Assembly (NCBI RefSeq): GCF_002807685.1
Contig: NZ_PEAX01000006.1
Coordinates: 124,001-188,000 of the forward strand
Origin: Neoalteromonas flava
GTDB taxonomy: Bacteria; Pseudomonadota; Gammaproteobacteria; Enterobacterales; Alteromonadaceae
Length of the DNA stretch: 64,000 bases
Reading direction: 5' to 3'
The position numbers were made by a program, and so were the translations under genes. This document shows positions 1-8,905 of the stretch, in pieces (the stretch's first letter is position 1; each line of letters starts with the position of its first letter). The notes below the pieces were generated by a model. The model saw only the letters and a program-made list of their open reading frames with translations, had not been told where the DNA came from and ran no database searches.

Positions 1-163
1 TAAGCAGAATAACTTACCATTTGAAGCAACGAGTGAGCGCGATAAGAGCAACTAAGACAAGCGCAATCATCGAGCAGCTCCATTGTTATTTCCCAACACC
101 CTTACAATGCTGATATATTGTATTCCTAAACCGATTCACAAGCGCTAGGATGCCCAGTTTTAT

Positions 164-757
164 ATGCGTCGACTGATAGTTATTGCCGTTTTTGCGCTGT
201 TTACGTTGAGCGCTTGTAAAACGCCGCCCCGTTTACCCGATTTAATAAATATCACAGCAAATGATCAGCGTCTGATCGCAATGACCCATTGGAATTTGAG
301 TGGCCGTCTTGCCTTTAAGAGTGAGCAGGAATCGTTTTCAGCGTACCTACGCTGGCAACAGCGCGGCGATGATTATAACCTTGTGCTTAGCAACTTGGTT
401 GGCGTAACCCTACTCTCACTCTCCGTTAATGAGGGCATTGTTACACTAGAGGCGGATGGTGAAATCTATCAGCATAATGATGCCGAGACCTTGATTTACG
501 AGGTAAGTGGTTGGCCGATCCCGGTCGCCGACATGCAATTTTGGGTGAAGGGTATCGCGCGGCAAAACGACATAGTAAGACGCAACCAGCAAGGTTTAAT
601 TGAACAGTTGCAAGTGCTAGATAATTCCCCGCAATGGCAAGTCGATTACACCCAATACACGCAATCGCAAGAAACGGTTCTACCACAATTATTGACCATC
701 CGGCAGCAGCAAAACTTGTCACTTAAGTTAAAAGTCAATCAATGGGAGATCCTATGA
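164..757 (+). CDS. lolB: Outer-membrane lipoprotein receptor LolB
   Basis: LolB accepts lipoproteins from the periplasmic carrier LolA and inserts them into the inner leaflet of the outer membrane. The 197-residue product begins with a lipoprotein signal peptide ending in the lipobox LSAC, with the lipidated cysteine at residue 18. It continues with the LolA/LolB-type half-barrel, including the W-x-L-x-GRLAFK strand near residue 43 and a hydrophobic loop near residues 78-87 that matches the membrane-insertion loop of the family. Length agrees with LolB (about 200 aa). The stop overlaps the ispE start (ATGA), the usual lolB-ispE arrangement. The ATG has only a distant AGGA (147-150) as ribosome site, but no other start keeps the signal peptide intact. 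Confidence 0.93.
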   Translation: MRRLIVIAVFALFTLSACKTPPRLPDLINITANDQRLIAMTHWNLSGRLAFKSEQESFSAYLRWQQRGDDYNLVLSNLVGVTLLSLSVNEGIVTLEADGEIYQHNDAETLIYEVSGWPIPVADMQFWVKGIARQNDIVRRNQQGLIEQLQVLDNSPQWQVDYTQYTQSQETVLPQLLTIRQQQNLSLKLKVNQWEIL

Positions 758-1614
758 TCTGGTGGTCATCGCCGGCAAAACTTAACCTATTTCTACATAT
801 AACCGGGCAACGGCCAAATGGCTATCATGAACTACAAAGCGTATTTCAAATGCTTGATTACGGTGACCATCTCGCATTTACAATAACGCCTGAGTCCCCC
901 GATATTAAACTTGAAACCCCTATTCCTGGCGTAGCAGATGAGGACAATTTAATTATCAAAGCAGCGCGCTTGCTGCAGCAAAGGGCGGGAACCCGGCTCG
1001 GATGTCGTATTCAGCTGCAAAAAGTATTACCCATGGGGGGCGGGATTGGCGGCGGTTCGTCGAATGCTGCGACCACGTTACGCGCGTTAAATAAACTCTG
1101 GAATTGCGGTCTTGATGTGGCAGATCTTGCGGCATTAGGGTTGCAGTTGGGAGCTGATGTTCCGGTTTTTGTGCACGGAAATACCGCCTTTGCCAATGGT
1201 GTCGGCGAAGACTTAACGCCCATGCATATTGAATCGCAATATTATTTAGTGGCACATCCTGGCTGCCATATTTCAACCGCCGAGATATTTGCCGCCCCAG
1301 AACTTCCTCGCAATAGCGCAAAGATACATGCCAGTGACTACGAATTTGCGCAAACCCGCAATGATTGCCAAGAACTCGTAATTAATCGCTATCCCGAAGT
1401 TGCAAATTTATTACAGTGGTTGATAAACTACGCACCGTCGCGAATGACGGGCACAGGTGCCTGCGTATTTGCTGTTTTCAACCACAAAACTGCGGCGGAA
1501 AATGCTCTAAATGCATTACCCTCTCAGTGGCAAGGCTTTGTTGCTAAAGGGGTTGACCAGTCGCCATTACTGGCAGAACTGGAAAAACAGACGATAACTC
1601 GTGTTAGTGAGTAA
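754..1614 (+). CDS. ispE: 4-diphosphocytidyl-2-C-methyl-D-erythritol kinase IspE
   Basis: IspE phosphorylates the 2-hydroxyl of CDP-methylerythritol with ATP, the fourth step of the MEP isoprenoid pathway, in the cytoplasm. The GHMP-kinase ATP loop PMGGGIGGGSSNAAT lies at about residues 93-107. The N-terminus reads SPAKLNLFLHI and the C-terminal GTGACVFA segment is also typical. I chose the ATG at 754: GGGAG sits five bases before it and it overlaps the lolB stop by four bases, implying translational coupling. An in-frame ATG at 742 would add four residues but lacks a ribosome site. 286 aa fits the family. Confidence 0.95.
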   Translation: MIWWSSPAKLNLFLHITGQRPNGYHELQSVFQMLDYGDHLAFTITPESPDIKLETPIPGVADEDNLIIKAARLLQQRAGTRLGCRIQLQKVLPMGGGIGGGSSNAATTLRALNKLWNCGLDVADLAALGLQLGADVPVFVHGNTAFANGVGEDLTPMHIESQYYLVAHPGCHISTAEIFAAPELPRNSAKIHASDYEFAQTRNDCQELVINRYPEVANLLQWLINYAPSRMTGTGACVFAVFNHKTAAENALNALPSQWQGFVAKGVDQSPLLAELEKQTITRVSE

Positions 1615-1644
1615 TATGAGTAGCGCGTCATTAAGCAAATTTAT

Positions 1645-1720
1645 TGGGGTATAGCCAAGTTGGTAAGGCAGCGGGTTTTGATCCCGCGATTCGTTGGTTC
1701 GAGTCCAGCTACCCCAGCCA
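1645..1720 (+). tRNA. tRNA-Gln (anticodon TTG)
   Basis: A 76-base cloverleaf with the acceptor pairing TGGGGTA/TACCCCA, an anticodon stem GCGGG/CCCGC around loop TTTTGAT, a T loop TTCGAGT and an encoded CCA end. The anticodon TTG reads CAA. It closely resembles E. coli tRNA-Gln. It lies between ispE and prs and is probably cotranscribed with them. It is identical base for base to the two copies at 12698 and 12814. An open frame running through it into prs is an artefact. Confidence 0.97.
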
Positions 1721-1751
1721 CATCATGAACAAATGCACTGAGGATAGACAC

Positions 1752-2699
1752 GTGCCAGATATGAAGCTATTTACCGGTAATGCCGTACCGGAGCTTGCCC
1801 AGAAAGTTGCCGATAGACTCTACACTAAACTGGGTAACGCCAGTGTCGGTCGTTTTAGCGACGGTGAAATCAGTGTTGAAATTCATGAAAACGTCCGTGG
1901 CTCGGACGTTTTTATTATCCAGTCCACGTGTGCCCCCACCAATGATAACTTGATGGAACTGATAGTGATGATTGACGCTTTGCGTCGGGCATCAGCGGGC
2001 CGCATAACTGCGGTAATCCCCTACTTTGGTTATGCTCGTCAAGATCGCCGCGTGCGCTCAGCTCGGGTTCCCATCACCGCCAAGGTTGTTGCAGACTTTC
2101 TGTCGAACGTAGGTGTGGATCGCGTACTGACTATCGACTTACATGCTGAGCAAATCCAAGGGTTCTTTGACGTTCCCGTGGACAACGCCTTCGGCACGCC
2201 AATTTTGTTAGATGATATGTGTCGACGTGACTTCCACTCACCGGTCGTAGTATCACCTGATATCGGTGGAGTTGTGCGCGCCCGAGCCACAGCAAAACTG
2301 CTCAACGATACGGATTTGGCGATCATCGATAAACGTCGTCCTAAAGCGAACGTTGCTCAAGTAATGAACATCATCGGTGATGTTAATGACCGCGACTGTA
2401 TTATTGTTGACGACATGATTGATACTGGCGGCACCTTAGCGAAAGCAGCTGAAGCGCTCAAAGCCCATGGAGCCCGTAACGTTTACGCTTATGCCACACA
2501 TGCTATCTTCTCCGGCAACGCCTGTGAAAATCTGCGTAACTCTGTGATTGACGAAATTATTGTTACTGACTCAATTCCACTCAGCAAAGAGATGCAAAAG
2601 TTGAATAAGGTTAAACAACTGACCTTGTCACAAATGCTTGCCGAAACGATTCGTCGTATTAGCAACGAAGAGTCAATTTCAGCGATGTTCGAATACTAA
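1752..2699 (+). CDS. prs: Ribose-phosphate pyrophosphokinase (PRPP synthetase)
   Basis: Transfers pyrophosphate from ATP to ribose-5-phosphate to make PRPP for purine, pyrimidine, histidine, tryptophan and NAD synthesis. The product is almost superimposable on E. coli Prs, starting VPDMKLF and ending ISAMFEY. It carries the flexible catalytic DKRRP loop near residue 195 and the PRPP-binding [10 protein letters not shown] loop near 220. I chose the GTG at 1752: it gives exactly 315 residues as in E. coli and has a GAGGA ribosome site eight bases upstream. The longer open frame from 1644 passes through the tRNA. A strong terminator follows. Confidence 0.97.
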   Translation: MPDMKLFTGNAVPELAQKVADRLYTKLGNASVGRFSDGEISVEIHENVRGSDVFIIQSTCAPTNDNLMELIVMIDALRRASAGRITAVIPYFGYARQDRRVRSARVPITAKVVADFLSNVGVDRVLTIDLHAEQIQGFFDVPVDNAFGTPILLDDMCRRDFHSPVVVSPDIGGVVRARATAKLLNDTDLAIIDKRRPKANVAQVMNIIGDVNDRDCIIVDDMIDTGGTLAKAAEALKAHGARNVYAYATHAIFSGNACENLRNSVIDEIIVTDSIPLSKEMQKLNKVKQLTLSQMLAETIRRISNEESISAMFEY

Positions 2700-2733
2700 G
2701 TATTTTTGCTCAGCTTAGGGCAAAAATTGATCT

Positions 2734-2766
2734 CAAAAAAAGCGGCTTATCAGCCGCTTTTTTATT
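2734..2766 (+). terminator. Rho-independent terminator after prs
   Basis: The inverted repeat AGCGGCT / AGCCGCT with a TATC loop, extended by A-T pairs and followed by a T-rich tract, lies about 35 bases after the prs stop. It marks the end of the lolB-ispE-tRNA-prs unit. The remaining bases to 2879 hold nothing I recognise. Confidence 0.9.
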
Positions 2767-2879
2767 TTTTAGTAAAACGAACTCTCGGGCAACAACCCAA
2801 TCTGTCTTGTCTGCATGAGTAACTCCGATTACATTCTTATAACGCTACTTGCAGACGCCAGAGAACAAAAAAAAGAACA

Positions 2880-3494
2880 TCATTTAACATCGAAAAAAAG
2901 GTGCTGTAATGTTCGCCACTGACGGTGCTCATAGGTACCATCAGAGATCCGCTCACAAATAATATGTACCAGGTTACTGCCTATTTCGCGGCGAGGCCGA
3001 CACGCATGATCCGTCGCCTTTGCGCCGTATTTATCAACATACTCCTCAACCAACGGCTGCCATTGGGCCTGATACTCACCAGGTATAGCATCAGCAATTT
3101 GCCGATAGGCGAATCGCCATTGCGGAATTTTTTGCTCTAGAGCGACGTTTAGCCACAACCAGCCTTGGCGATTATCAATCGGAACACCTAGCCCCTTAAA
3201 ATACATTGAGGCGAGGTAAAACTGACTGATCTTGTTACCCTGTTTAGCACTTTCGGTTAATCGAACGAGTGCACGTTCATAATTATTAGCATGCAGTGCT
3301 TCAAGGCCCATCTCCATATTCAAACCGTATGCAGTAACATTCTTGCTCAGCGCCTCTAATCGCTGGCCTTCGACATCAATATTCTCAACGTCTTGTATGG
3401 CATTGTTTGCACTATGCGCTACACCGGTAAAAATTGAACAGCAGATGATCAAGACCTTGCCCAGTATGTTGCTTTTGTTACCCTGATTCTTCAT
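2880..3494 (-). CDS. Exported Sel1/TPR-like repeat protein
   Basis: A 204-residue protein of unknown specific role. It starts with a signal peptide (KSNILGKVLIICCSIF, cleavage near VAHS-AN), so it is probably periplasmic. Residues about 60-120 contain one clear Sel1-type repeat pair: ERALVRLTESAKQG followed by ISQFYLASMYFKGLGV and a GWLWLNVALEQK segment. Such alpha-helical repeats usually mediate protein contacts. The C-terminus contains three or four cysteines (ACRPR, IICERI) that may form disulphides. I chose the ATG at 3494 because AAGGA lies ten bases upstream; a TTG two codons earlier is also possible. It is divergent from the lipoprotein gene at 3645. Confidence 0.7.
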   Translation of the reverse strand: MKNQGNKSNILGKVLIICCSIFTGVAHSANNAIQDVENIDVEGQRLEALSKNVTAYGLNMEMGLEALHANNYERALVRLTESAKQGNKISQFYLASMYFKGLGVPIDNRQGWLWLNVALEQKIPQWRFAYRQIADAIPGEYQAQWQPLVEEYVDKYGAKATDHACRPRREIGSNLVHIICERISDGTYEHRQWRTLQHLFFDVK

Positions 3495-3644
3495 TACCAA
3501 GTTATCCTTCTTGTTTTAGCTTCCGAGAATAACGGGAAAAAACTGAATCAAATCTGAATGGCTGGAAAGAGCCGTGTTTTCACGTGGTGTTTCTGGCTTA
3601 ATTGCGCTAATTTGTTAATAGAGGCAATAAAAAGGAAAAAATTA

Positions 3645-4073
3645 ATGCACATGAATTCATCCTTGAAGTGGACCATTCCCGTTTTGTTAGTCTTTGCTAT
3701 TGCAGCTTGCAACAGCGAAGAATCAACGCCAACAGTAACGGCAGACGAGCAAACTGACAGTGCAGTCGAAGCACCTGTGACAGAAATCAAGGAAGTTAAG
3801 GAGGACGCAACCATGACCTTGAGTGGCCAAATTGAGTTTAAACCTTTTGAGGGTGGGTTTTATGCGTTTATCGGTGATGACGGTAGCAAATGGGTATTGC
3901 ACGGATTAGATAAGCAATACCATCGCCACGCATTACGCTTAACCGTAACTGGCACTCCCATGCCCGACATGATGACCACCACCCAATTCGGTACAGTCAT
4001 GCAGGTTGAATCAATTAGTAATGTCGATGAATCAGGGGTGACAAAACGCCCTGCCTCACCGGACGAAATGTAA
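3645..4073 (+). CDS. Small lipoprotein, beta-rich domain, function unknown
   Basis: 142 residues with a lipoprotein signal peptide (lipobox AIAAC). An acidic, Thr/Glu/Val-rich linker of about 30 residues follows, then a compact C-terminal domain with the pattern SGQIEFKPFEGGFYAFIGDDG, typical of small OB-like beta barrels (inference from pattern only). The start at 3645 has AGGA eight bases upstream; a second ATG at 3651 is possible. Its stop overlaps the start of the next small lipoprotein gene (TAATG), so the two are almost certainly cotranslated and may act together at the membrane. I recognise no named family. Confidence 0.65.
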   Translation: MHMNSSLKWTIPVLLVFAIAACNSEESTPTVTADEQTDSAVEAPVTEIKEVKEDATMTLSGQIEFKPFEGGFYAFIGDDGSKWVLHGLDKQYHRHALRLTVTGTPMPDMMTTTQFGTVMQVESISNVDESGVTKRPASPDEM

Positions 4074-4333
4074 TGCCACGTCGCCAACGGCTATTTTATA
4101 GCTTATTTTGTTGCGGCCTATGCTTATTATCCGCGTGTAGTGTCAATTCAAACGAACATCGAGTTGCCCAATGTTACACTATCGACCAACAACGAGATGT
4201 TTACGCCAAAACGCAAGATGCAAAACTAGAATATGCTTGCGTTGACGCCAGAGCCAAGGCCGCAAAAGAGCGTAAGGGCGAAGAATTAGCGCAAGGATTT
4301 GTTAACTTCTTAGTTAATACGTTTATATGGTGA
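4073..4333 (+). CDS. Small lipoprotein, coupled to the preceding gene
   Basis: 86 residues beginning with a lipoprotein signal peptide ending in LLSAC. The mature part of about 65 residues has two cysteines (QCYTID and YACVDA) and a basic helical stretch ARAKAAKERKGEE before a short hydrophobic C-terminus NFLVNTFIW. The ATG shares a base with the preceding stop codon. Unknown function; the pairing of two lipoproteins of this size suggests a small envelope complex, which is inference. Confidence 0.6.
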   Translation: MPRRQRLFYSLFCCGLCLLSACSVNSNEHRVAQCYTIDQQRDVYAKTQDAKLEYACVDARAKAAKERKGEELAQGFVNFLVNTFIW

Positions 4334-4386
4334 TGAATAAACCAATATTAGTCGATCTTCGTTGACGTATTAACAGCTGCGCGACG

Positions 4387-4414
4387 AAAAAAGTGACGTT
4401 TTACACGTCACTTT
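4387..4414 (-). terminator. Terminator of the amidohydrolase gene (possibly bidirectional)
   Basis: A perfect ten-base inverted repeat AAAGTGACGT / ACGTCACTTT with a five-base loop. Read on the minus strand it is followed by a run of T, so it terminates the amidohydrolase gene ending at 4425. On the plus strand the T tract is short, so termination of the lipoprotein pair is less certain. Confidence 0.8.
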
Positions 4415-4424
4415 ACCAATTCTT

Positions 4425-5837
4425 TTATAGCTGCTCTTCTATCGGGATACCTTCGTACTTGTATAAAGTCCCCCCCTTCATCACCATATTTACATCTTGT
4501 AAAAGGTTAATGTAACGCAACACATCTCCTTTCACGGCAATAATATCGGCAACTTTACCGGCACTTACTGTACCAAACTTATCATCAACGCCCATAAACA
4601 CAGCTGGCCAGTAGGTTGCTGCGCGGATCGCATCCATTGCAGGAATATCCATCTCGTAGACCCAAACAGCAAGTTCGTTCCAAGTACTTTGACAATGAAA
4701 TTTGGTAGGGATCCCGCTGTCGGTACCGGTAAGAAAAACCACTCCAGCGTCACGCAATTGCTGGATCTTGCGCTTTAGCGTTGGCTTGCGCAGCGGAGTT
4801 AATTGCATGTACGCCAGTTGACCAGGAGCCGCGAGCGATTGACGAATATCAGCGATGGTATCTGCAGCTAACCCTCGATGCCAGCATGGATTATCCAGTC
4901 GCTCAGGATTAGCAACGGTTAAATCGTAGTTCCACAGCCCTTCTACCGTCGGCGTCCAAAATAAAGGTCCTCCCGCTACTCGACCTCGCGCTGTTCGCTC
5001 CTTAAGCGCTTGCATGACATCAGCGGGATATTCTGGAGCGGTGGTGAGACCGGTATGTTCAAAATTATCAATACCCAAATCTAGCCCACGACGAATCTCA
5101 TTCGGACGATGACTGTGGCCAATGACCTTCAGTCCGCGCTCGTGCGCTTGATCAATAACAGCCTTTGCCTCTTCCTCAGTCATACTGTCTTGATCAACAA
5201 GTTTGATAAAATCAACGCCAGCATCAGCCAACTGGTTAACTTTCGCGCGCGCATCTTCAATTCCATCAACGCCCCAGCGATAATGAGATGTACCTGGATA
5301 AGGTGCTTTTTGAATGAAGGGGCCCGAAATATACAAATTCGGCCCAGGAATTTGACCTTCCTGAATGCGCTGGCGTACCTGCAATGAATCATCTAGCGGG
5401 GCACCAAGATCACGTACACTGGTTATTCCCGCTAACAACAGTTGCACAGCTGACGCTGGCATTATTTCGCTCGCCAAACGATCTGTATAATGTTTGCGCC
5501 AATGTTCATAATCGGCATGCCCGGTTAGCATCAGGTGGGCATGATTTTCCCACAAGCCGGGCAACACATCGTGGCCTTCAGTACTAATAACGGTATAGTC
5601 ATTTGGGACCGCGAGCGCACCAACACTACCCACCGCCTGAATAACGCCATCAGCAACTAAAATCACACTATTGGCGATAGGTTGATGACCAAATCCATCA
5701 ATCAAACGCCCTCCAACCAATGCGACCTTCTGGTTACTATTGGCTGCTGCAACCGCACTCGTCTGCTGTGCATGGACTATTCCACTGCAGCAAAATCCAA
5801 TTATTACGATCCACAAAAATGTGCTGTTCCATTTCAT
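4425..5837 (-). CDS. Exported metal-dependent amidohydrolase (imidazolonepropionase-like)
   Basis: 470 residues with a signal peptide (cleavage near IVHA-QQ), then the amidohydrolase fold of the imidazolonepropionase-like group that includes exported prolidase/Xaa-Arg-type dipeptidases. Metal-site residues are visible: H99-A-H101 (ENHAHLM), a candidate carboxylated lysine K212 in FIKLVD, H241/H243 in IGHSHRP, H261 in NFEHTG, and D373 in TGTDSG. The C-terminal KVADIIAVKG closes the composite beta sandwich. It probably hydrolyses a cyclic amide or a dipeptide in the periplasm; the substrate cannot be told from sequence. A second exported member of the same group lies at 22457. Confidence 0.8.
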   Translation of the reverse strand: MKWNSTFLWIVIIGFCCSGIVHAQQTSAVAAANSNQKVALVGGRLIDGFGHQPIANSVILVADGVIQAVGSVGALAVPNDYTVISTEGHDVLPGLWENHAHLMLTGHADYEHWRKHYTDRLASEIMPASAVQLLLAGITSVRDLGAPLDDSLQVRQRIQEGQIPGPNLYISGPFIQKAPYPGTSHYRWGVDGIEDARAKVNQLADAGVDFIKLVDQDSMTEEEAKAVIDQAHERGLKVIGHSHRPNEIRRGLDLGIDNFEHTGLTTAPEYPADVMQALKERTARGRVAGGPLFWTPTVEGLWNYDLTVANPERLDNPCWHRGLAADTIADIRQSLAAPGQLAYMQLTPLRKPTLKRKIQQLRDAGVVFLTGTDSGIPTKFHCQSTWNELAVWVYEMDIPAMDAIRAATYWPAVFMGVDDKFGTVSAGKVADIIAVKGDVLRYINLLQDVNMVMKGGTLYKYEGIPIEEQL

Positions 5838-5947
5838 ACTTCAACTACCGAGTCAATTAATGCTCGCTAAAGTGTAGCCAACTTGATGTTATGTTCCTGC
5901 TTTTTTTTTGCTTTACAAAATCAGCACAGCGGTATCTCTCAAACTAT

Positions 5948-7780
5948 TCATTTATCAAGTGGCTTTTCGAACAGATAAATAAAACGGTCGGTTTGGCCAC
6001 GCACCTCGGCATCAAACACGCTGAGTGAATAGTCATCAGTTTGACTGGCCAGTATTGAACTTGTCGTCACTAATTGAAATCCTGCAGCGACCACTTCGGG
6101 AATAACTCTACTGGCATCCATGCGGTGCAGACGCTGGAAATCGTCAACTGACGCATTATCAGCAGCACTATGATCAACGATCACATAACGACCTCCAGGC
6201 TTTAGTCCAGCATATATAGCAGCATTCATTTTAGTACGATCTTCGCCAGTCCAAACAGTGTCATGGTAATACAAATTCATAAACACGGAATCTGCTGGTA
6301 GCGACCATTCCAGCTCATCAAAATGTTGTACTGAATACTGTGTATTAGTCAGCGGATCTTCCTTCAAGAATGAGGAAAACGTCTCCCTCGCTGAAGGAAA
6401 AGCGGTAAATATTTTCTCCGGGTCAATGGCCAAAACGTGTCCGCGGTTACCAACAACCCGCGACAAAATAGCCGCGTAGTAACCTGATCCAGCAGCCAGT
6501 TCAACCACGGTATCACCCGGTAAAGTCCCAACCAAGCTAACCAACGAGTCTGGTTTACGCGAGTCATCACGCTGTCTGTGCTCGGCCAATCGAGTATCAT
6601 CGGTTACCGCTGAGTGTGCGACAGAACTAACCGCAATAGCGCCGGAACTTTGTTGCGGTGTAACAACTGATACCCCTTCACAGTCTAACAATTGCATCGC
6701 CAGCCCCCATCCGCCAAAACTATCAGCGACAATTGCATGTAAGGTATTCAGCCCGCTCACAAGTGGCACATAAACAGTGGCTTGTTGCGAATGCAACAAA
6801 CCTTCTTGGCGGTTCGCTGCATACCGATAACTGGCATCTGCAAAAAACAATGGGCGCTGATTATGTATTAACGTTAAGGTATCACTAAAGCCTAAGTTAA
6901 TCGGGCATACGGTTGCGGCAACAGCATCTAACTCGACTTCTGCGACCACTGCATATGTTCGACTGCCGGCCGGGACAGCACGATGCTTGAGAAATTCAAC
7001 TATGCCCTCCTGATTACTTGGGACCCATGCCCAATGCGCGTCATTGAGCATTTCAGGGATACGAGTGTAAGCATCCTTGGTTGCTTTAAATGCTGGTGAA
7101 ACACGATACCCGGTTAGCATACCTGGTGGAATGCTAGCTGCACTTATTGCAATGCCCTGTGAGCGCGGCAAATGAGTCACTTGGATATTGCGCACCATAC
7201 CAGTTAATTTTGCTTGTGAGGCGTTTGGAATATTGCCGCGCAAGCGCAGTTTTCCGGCTCGCTCAGCACCTTTGAGGAGTAGATTATCAAATACAGGCTG
7301 TTGCATATTGCCTACCCACATTGATAAACGCTGGTTTTCTACCTTTATCCGGATCTGATTCCACTCATTAGCAATTAGAGACGCTGCGGCTGTACCACTG
7401 TCACCATGGTAGAGCTGCCATGCACTGCGTCCCTGGAAGACCGGTGAGTATTGCACAGTATCCGGCGCACTCGATTTATGTGTACGTAAATAAATAACTT
7501 CTGACTGATTGTTGTCGTCACTGCGAAAATAGATGTAAAAGAAGGCGCGATCAGCACTTGGCTTTAGTTCAAATTCAATGATCCCATTATAAAAATCATC
7601 ACCTTGATAGTCTAAAAAACCCCGCTCAAACCGATATTCAAGTGAATTCCCTTCTTGAACAGTTATTACGCCATCATCTTCGGGCAACCATTCTGAGGCC
7701 ATCCCTGATGACACCATCCCGAAGTAAATCAAGGCTAGACCTAGCCTTCGAAAACCTAGAAGCAACGAATAAAAACACAT
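5948..7780 (-). CDS. Exported LamG-like / COG4798-type methyltransferase fusion
   Basis: 610 residues. A signal peptide (cleavage near residue 28) is followed by a concanavalin/LamG-like beta sandwich (about 45-205, with IIEFELKPSADRAFFYIYF and LIANEWNQIRIKVENQRLSMWVG). A second beta-rich, possibly carbohydrate-binding part covers about 240-370. A C-terminal class I methyltransferase domain covers about 395-605. Motif I is VELAAGSGYYAA near 427-437, with acidic D in LAIDPE and the PGGRYVIVDHSA strand. The RKPDSLVSLVGTLPGDTVVE context is that of the predicted exported methyltransferases of COG4798. AAGGG six bases before the ATG supports the start. An S-adenosylmethionine fold outside the cytoplasm is puzzling; the domain may be non-catalytic or have another ligand. 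Confidence 0.7.
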   Translation of the reverse strand: MCFYSLLLGFRRLGLALIYFGMVSSGMASEWLPEDDGVITVQEGNSLEYRFERGFLDYQGDDFYNGIIEFELKPSADRAFFYIYFRSDDNNQSEVIYLRTHKSSAPDTVQYSPVFQGRSAWQLYHGDSGTAAASLIANEWNQIRIKVENQRLSMWVGNMQQPVFDNLLLKGAERAGKLRLRGNIPNASQAKLTGMVRNIQVTHLPRSQGIAISAASIPPGMLTGYRVSPAFKATKDAYTRIPEMLNDAHWAWVPSNQEGIVEFLKHRAVPAGSRTYAVVAEVELDAVAATVCPINLGFSDTLTLIHNQRPLFFADASYRYAANRQEGLLHSQQATVYVPLVSGLNTLHAIVADSFGGWGLAMQLLDCEGVSVVTPQQSSGAIAVSSVAHSAVTDDTRLAEHRQRDDSRKPDSLVSLVGTLPGDTVVELAAGSGYYAAILSRVVGNRGHVLAIDPEKIFTAFPSARETFSSFLKEDPLTNTQYSVQHFDELEWSLPADSVFMNLYYHDTVWTGEDRTKMNAAIYAGLKPGGRYVIVDHSAADNASVDDFQRLHRMDASRVIPEVVAAGFQLVTTSSILASQTDDYSLSVFDAEVRGQTDRFIYLFEKPLDK

Positions 7781-7845
7781 ATCAGCCCTTAAGAGTTAAA
7801 TTTTGACTTTAATTAACTGTAGCGACAGACAATCGTTTGGGGTAT

Positions 7846-8817
7846 ATGCAAGTTGTGGAAATAATGATACTTTTCGATTATATCGTCGAAAAAACGCGAC
7901 TAATGACTGTTTCTATTTATTCCTTACCGGTCAATGCTCGTACCGTTGACTTTAATCGCCACAAGTATGGTCGAGAGCTTTTAATTGATGTCGCAGAAAT
8001 TCGAGCGATGCCAGCCTTCGCGCGCACGGTCGAGCCCTATCAGTTAACTTTTTACGATGTTACTTTGATTACTGGTGGTAGCGGTGCGTTTTGGTTGGAT
8101 GACAAGCAATATCCTTTAACACCCGGTCAGTTGCTGTTTACTTCCCCTGGTCAGATCCGGCGCTGGTACGTCAACAATTTAAGCGGTATCTGCTTGTTTT
8201 TCCCTGCTGAATTTTTTCAACGCTACTTTTCTGATCCGTTGCTACTGCACCAGTTGCAATTTTTTCGCGGTTCCCAGGCCAACCCAGACCTGCTTTTGGA
8301 ACAATCGCAGCAAGATTGGCTCAAACAACAGTTTACGCAGATGCAAAGTGAATTGAGTCAATTACAAGAAGATTCAGAAAGCCTGTTGGCCTATCAATGT
8401 GCGGCGTTATTAATACAACTTAATCGCTGGTTTAGTGAACATTATCACGGCACCGCACAACCATTGAATCACACAACGATCATGCGGTTTAAAACCCTGC
8501 TCGATCGCCATTTCAGTCAATACCATCATGTGCAAGAATACGCAGCAATGTTGGGCGTCACCCCCGGACATTTAAATGTCTTGTGCAAACAACAGATGCA
8601 CCAAACCGCGAGCCAGATGATCCAGCAGCGGATACATATTGAAGCCAAGCGGCGCTTGATGTATTCCAACTTACCCGTAGAAGCATTGAGCGAGGCACTG
8701 GGTTTTAGCCACTGCAATTATTTCTGCCGCGCATTTAAGCGGGATACGGGGTATACGCCGCTGCAATACCGGAAGTTAAATGCGGTTCAACACCCTGCAA
8801 TGGATGGCCCAGTTTGA
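7846..8817 (+). CDS. AraC-family transcriptional regulator
   Basis: A cytoplasmic regulator with an N-terminal cupin-like sensor domain (segment LITGGSGAFWLDD through LLFTSPGQIRRWYV) and two C-terminal helix-turn-helix motifs. The first is VQEYAAMLGVTPGHLNVLCK; the second is VEALSEALGFSHCNYFCRAFKR followed by TGYTPLQYR, the AraC signature. The start is uncertain: ATG at 7846, 7864 (GTGGA just upstream) and 7903 are all in frame, and the sensor domain only begins around 7930. It is divergent from the LamG-methyltransferase gene, with about 65 bases between, so that gene is a reasonable target (inference). Confidence 0.85.
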   Translation: MQVVEIMILFDYIVEKTRLMTVSIYSLPVNARTVDFNRHKYGRELLIDVAEIRAMPAFARTVEPYQLTFYDVTLITGGSGAFWLDDKQYPLTPGQLLFTSPGQIRRWYVNNLSGICLFFPAEFFQRYFSDPLLLHQLQFFRGSQANPDLLLEQSQQDWLKQQFTQMQSELSQLQEDSESLLAYQCAALLIQLNRWFSEHYHGTAQPLNHTTIMRFKTLLDRHFSQYHHVQEYAAMLGVTPGHLNVLCKQQMHQTASQMIQQRIHIEAKRRLMYSNLPVEALSEALGFSHCNYFCRAFKRDTGYTPLQYRKLNAVQHPAMDGPV

Positions 8818-8833
8818 CTTAGCAAATTGCTCG

Positions 8834-8862
8834 TTGTTAATCACAATGCAAAGTGTTAGAAT
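8834..8862 (+). promoter_or_regulatory. Sigma-70 promoter of rplY
   Basis: TTGTTA at 8834-8839 and TAGAAT at 8857-8862 with an exact 17-base spacer. Transcription would start near 8869, giving a leader of about 95 bases before rplY. Confidence 0.7.
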
Positions 8863-8905
8863 TCGCCGCCCTTTTTTGGGGAGTCCCTATATTATTGGAC
8901 GAATG

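Noticed and set aside
1-83. Minus-strand open frame of 27 codons running off the left edge (ATG at 83).
   Set aside because: It does not match HemA or another usual divergent neighbour of lolB and is too short to judge; upstream ribosome site is weak.
1644-1751. Extension of prs to a start at 1644.
   Set aside because: It reads through the tRNA-Gln; GTG 1752 gives the conserved 315-residue protein and has a ribosome site.
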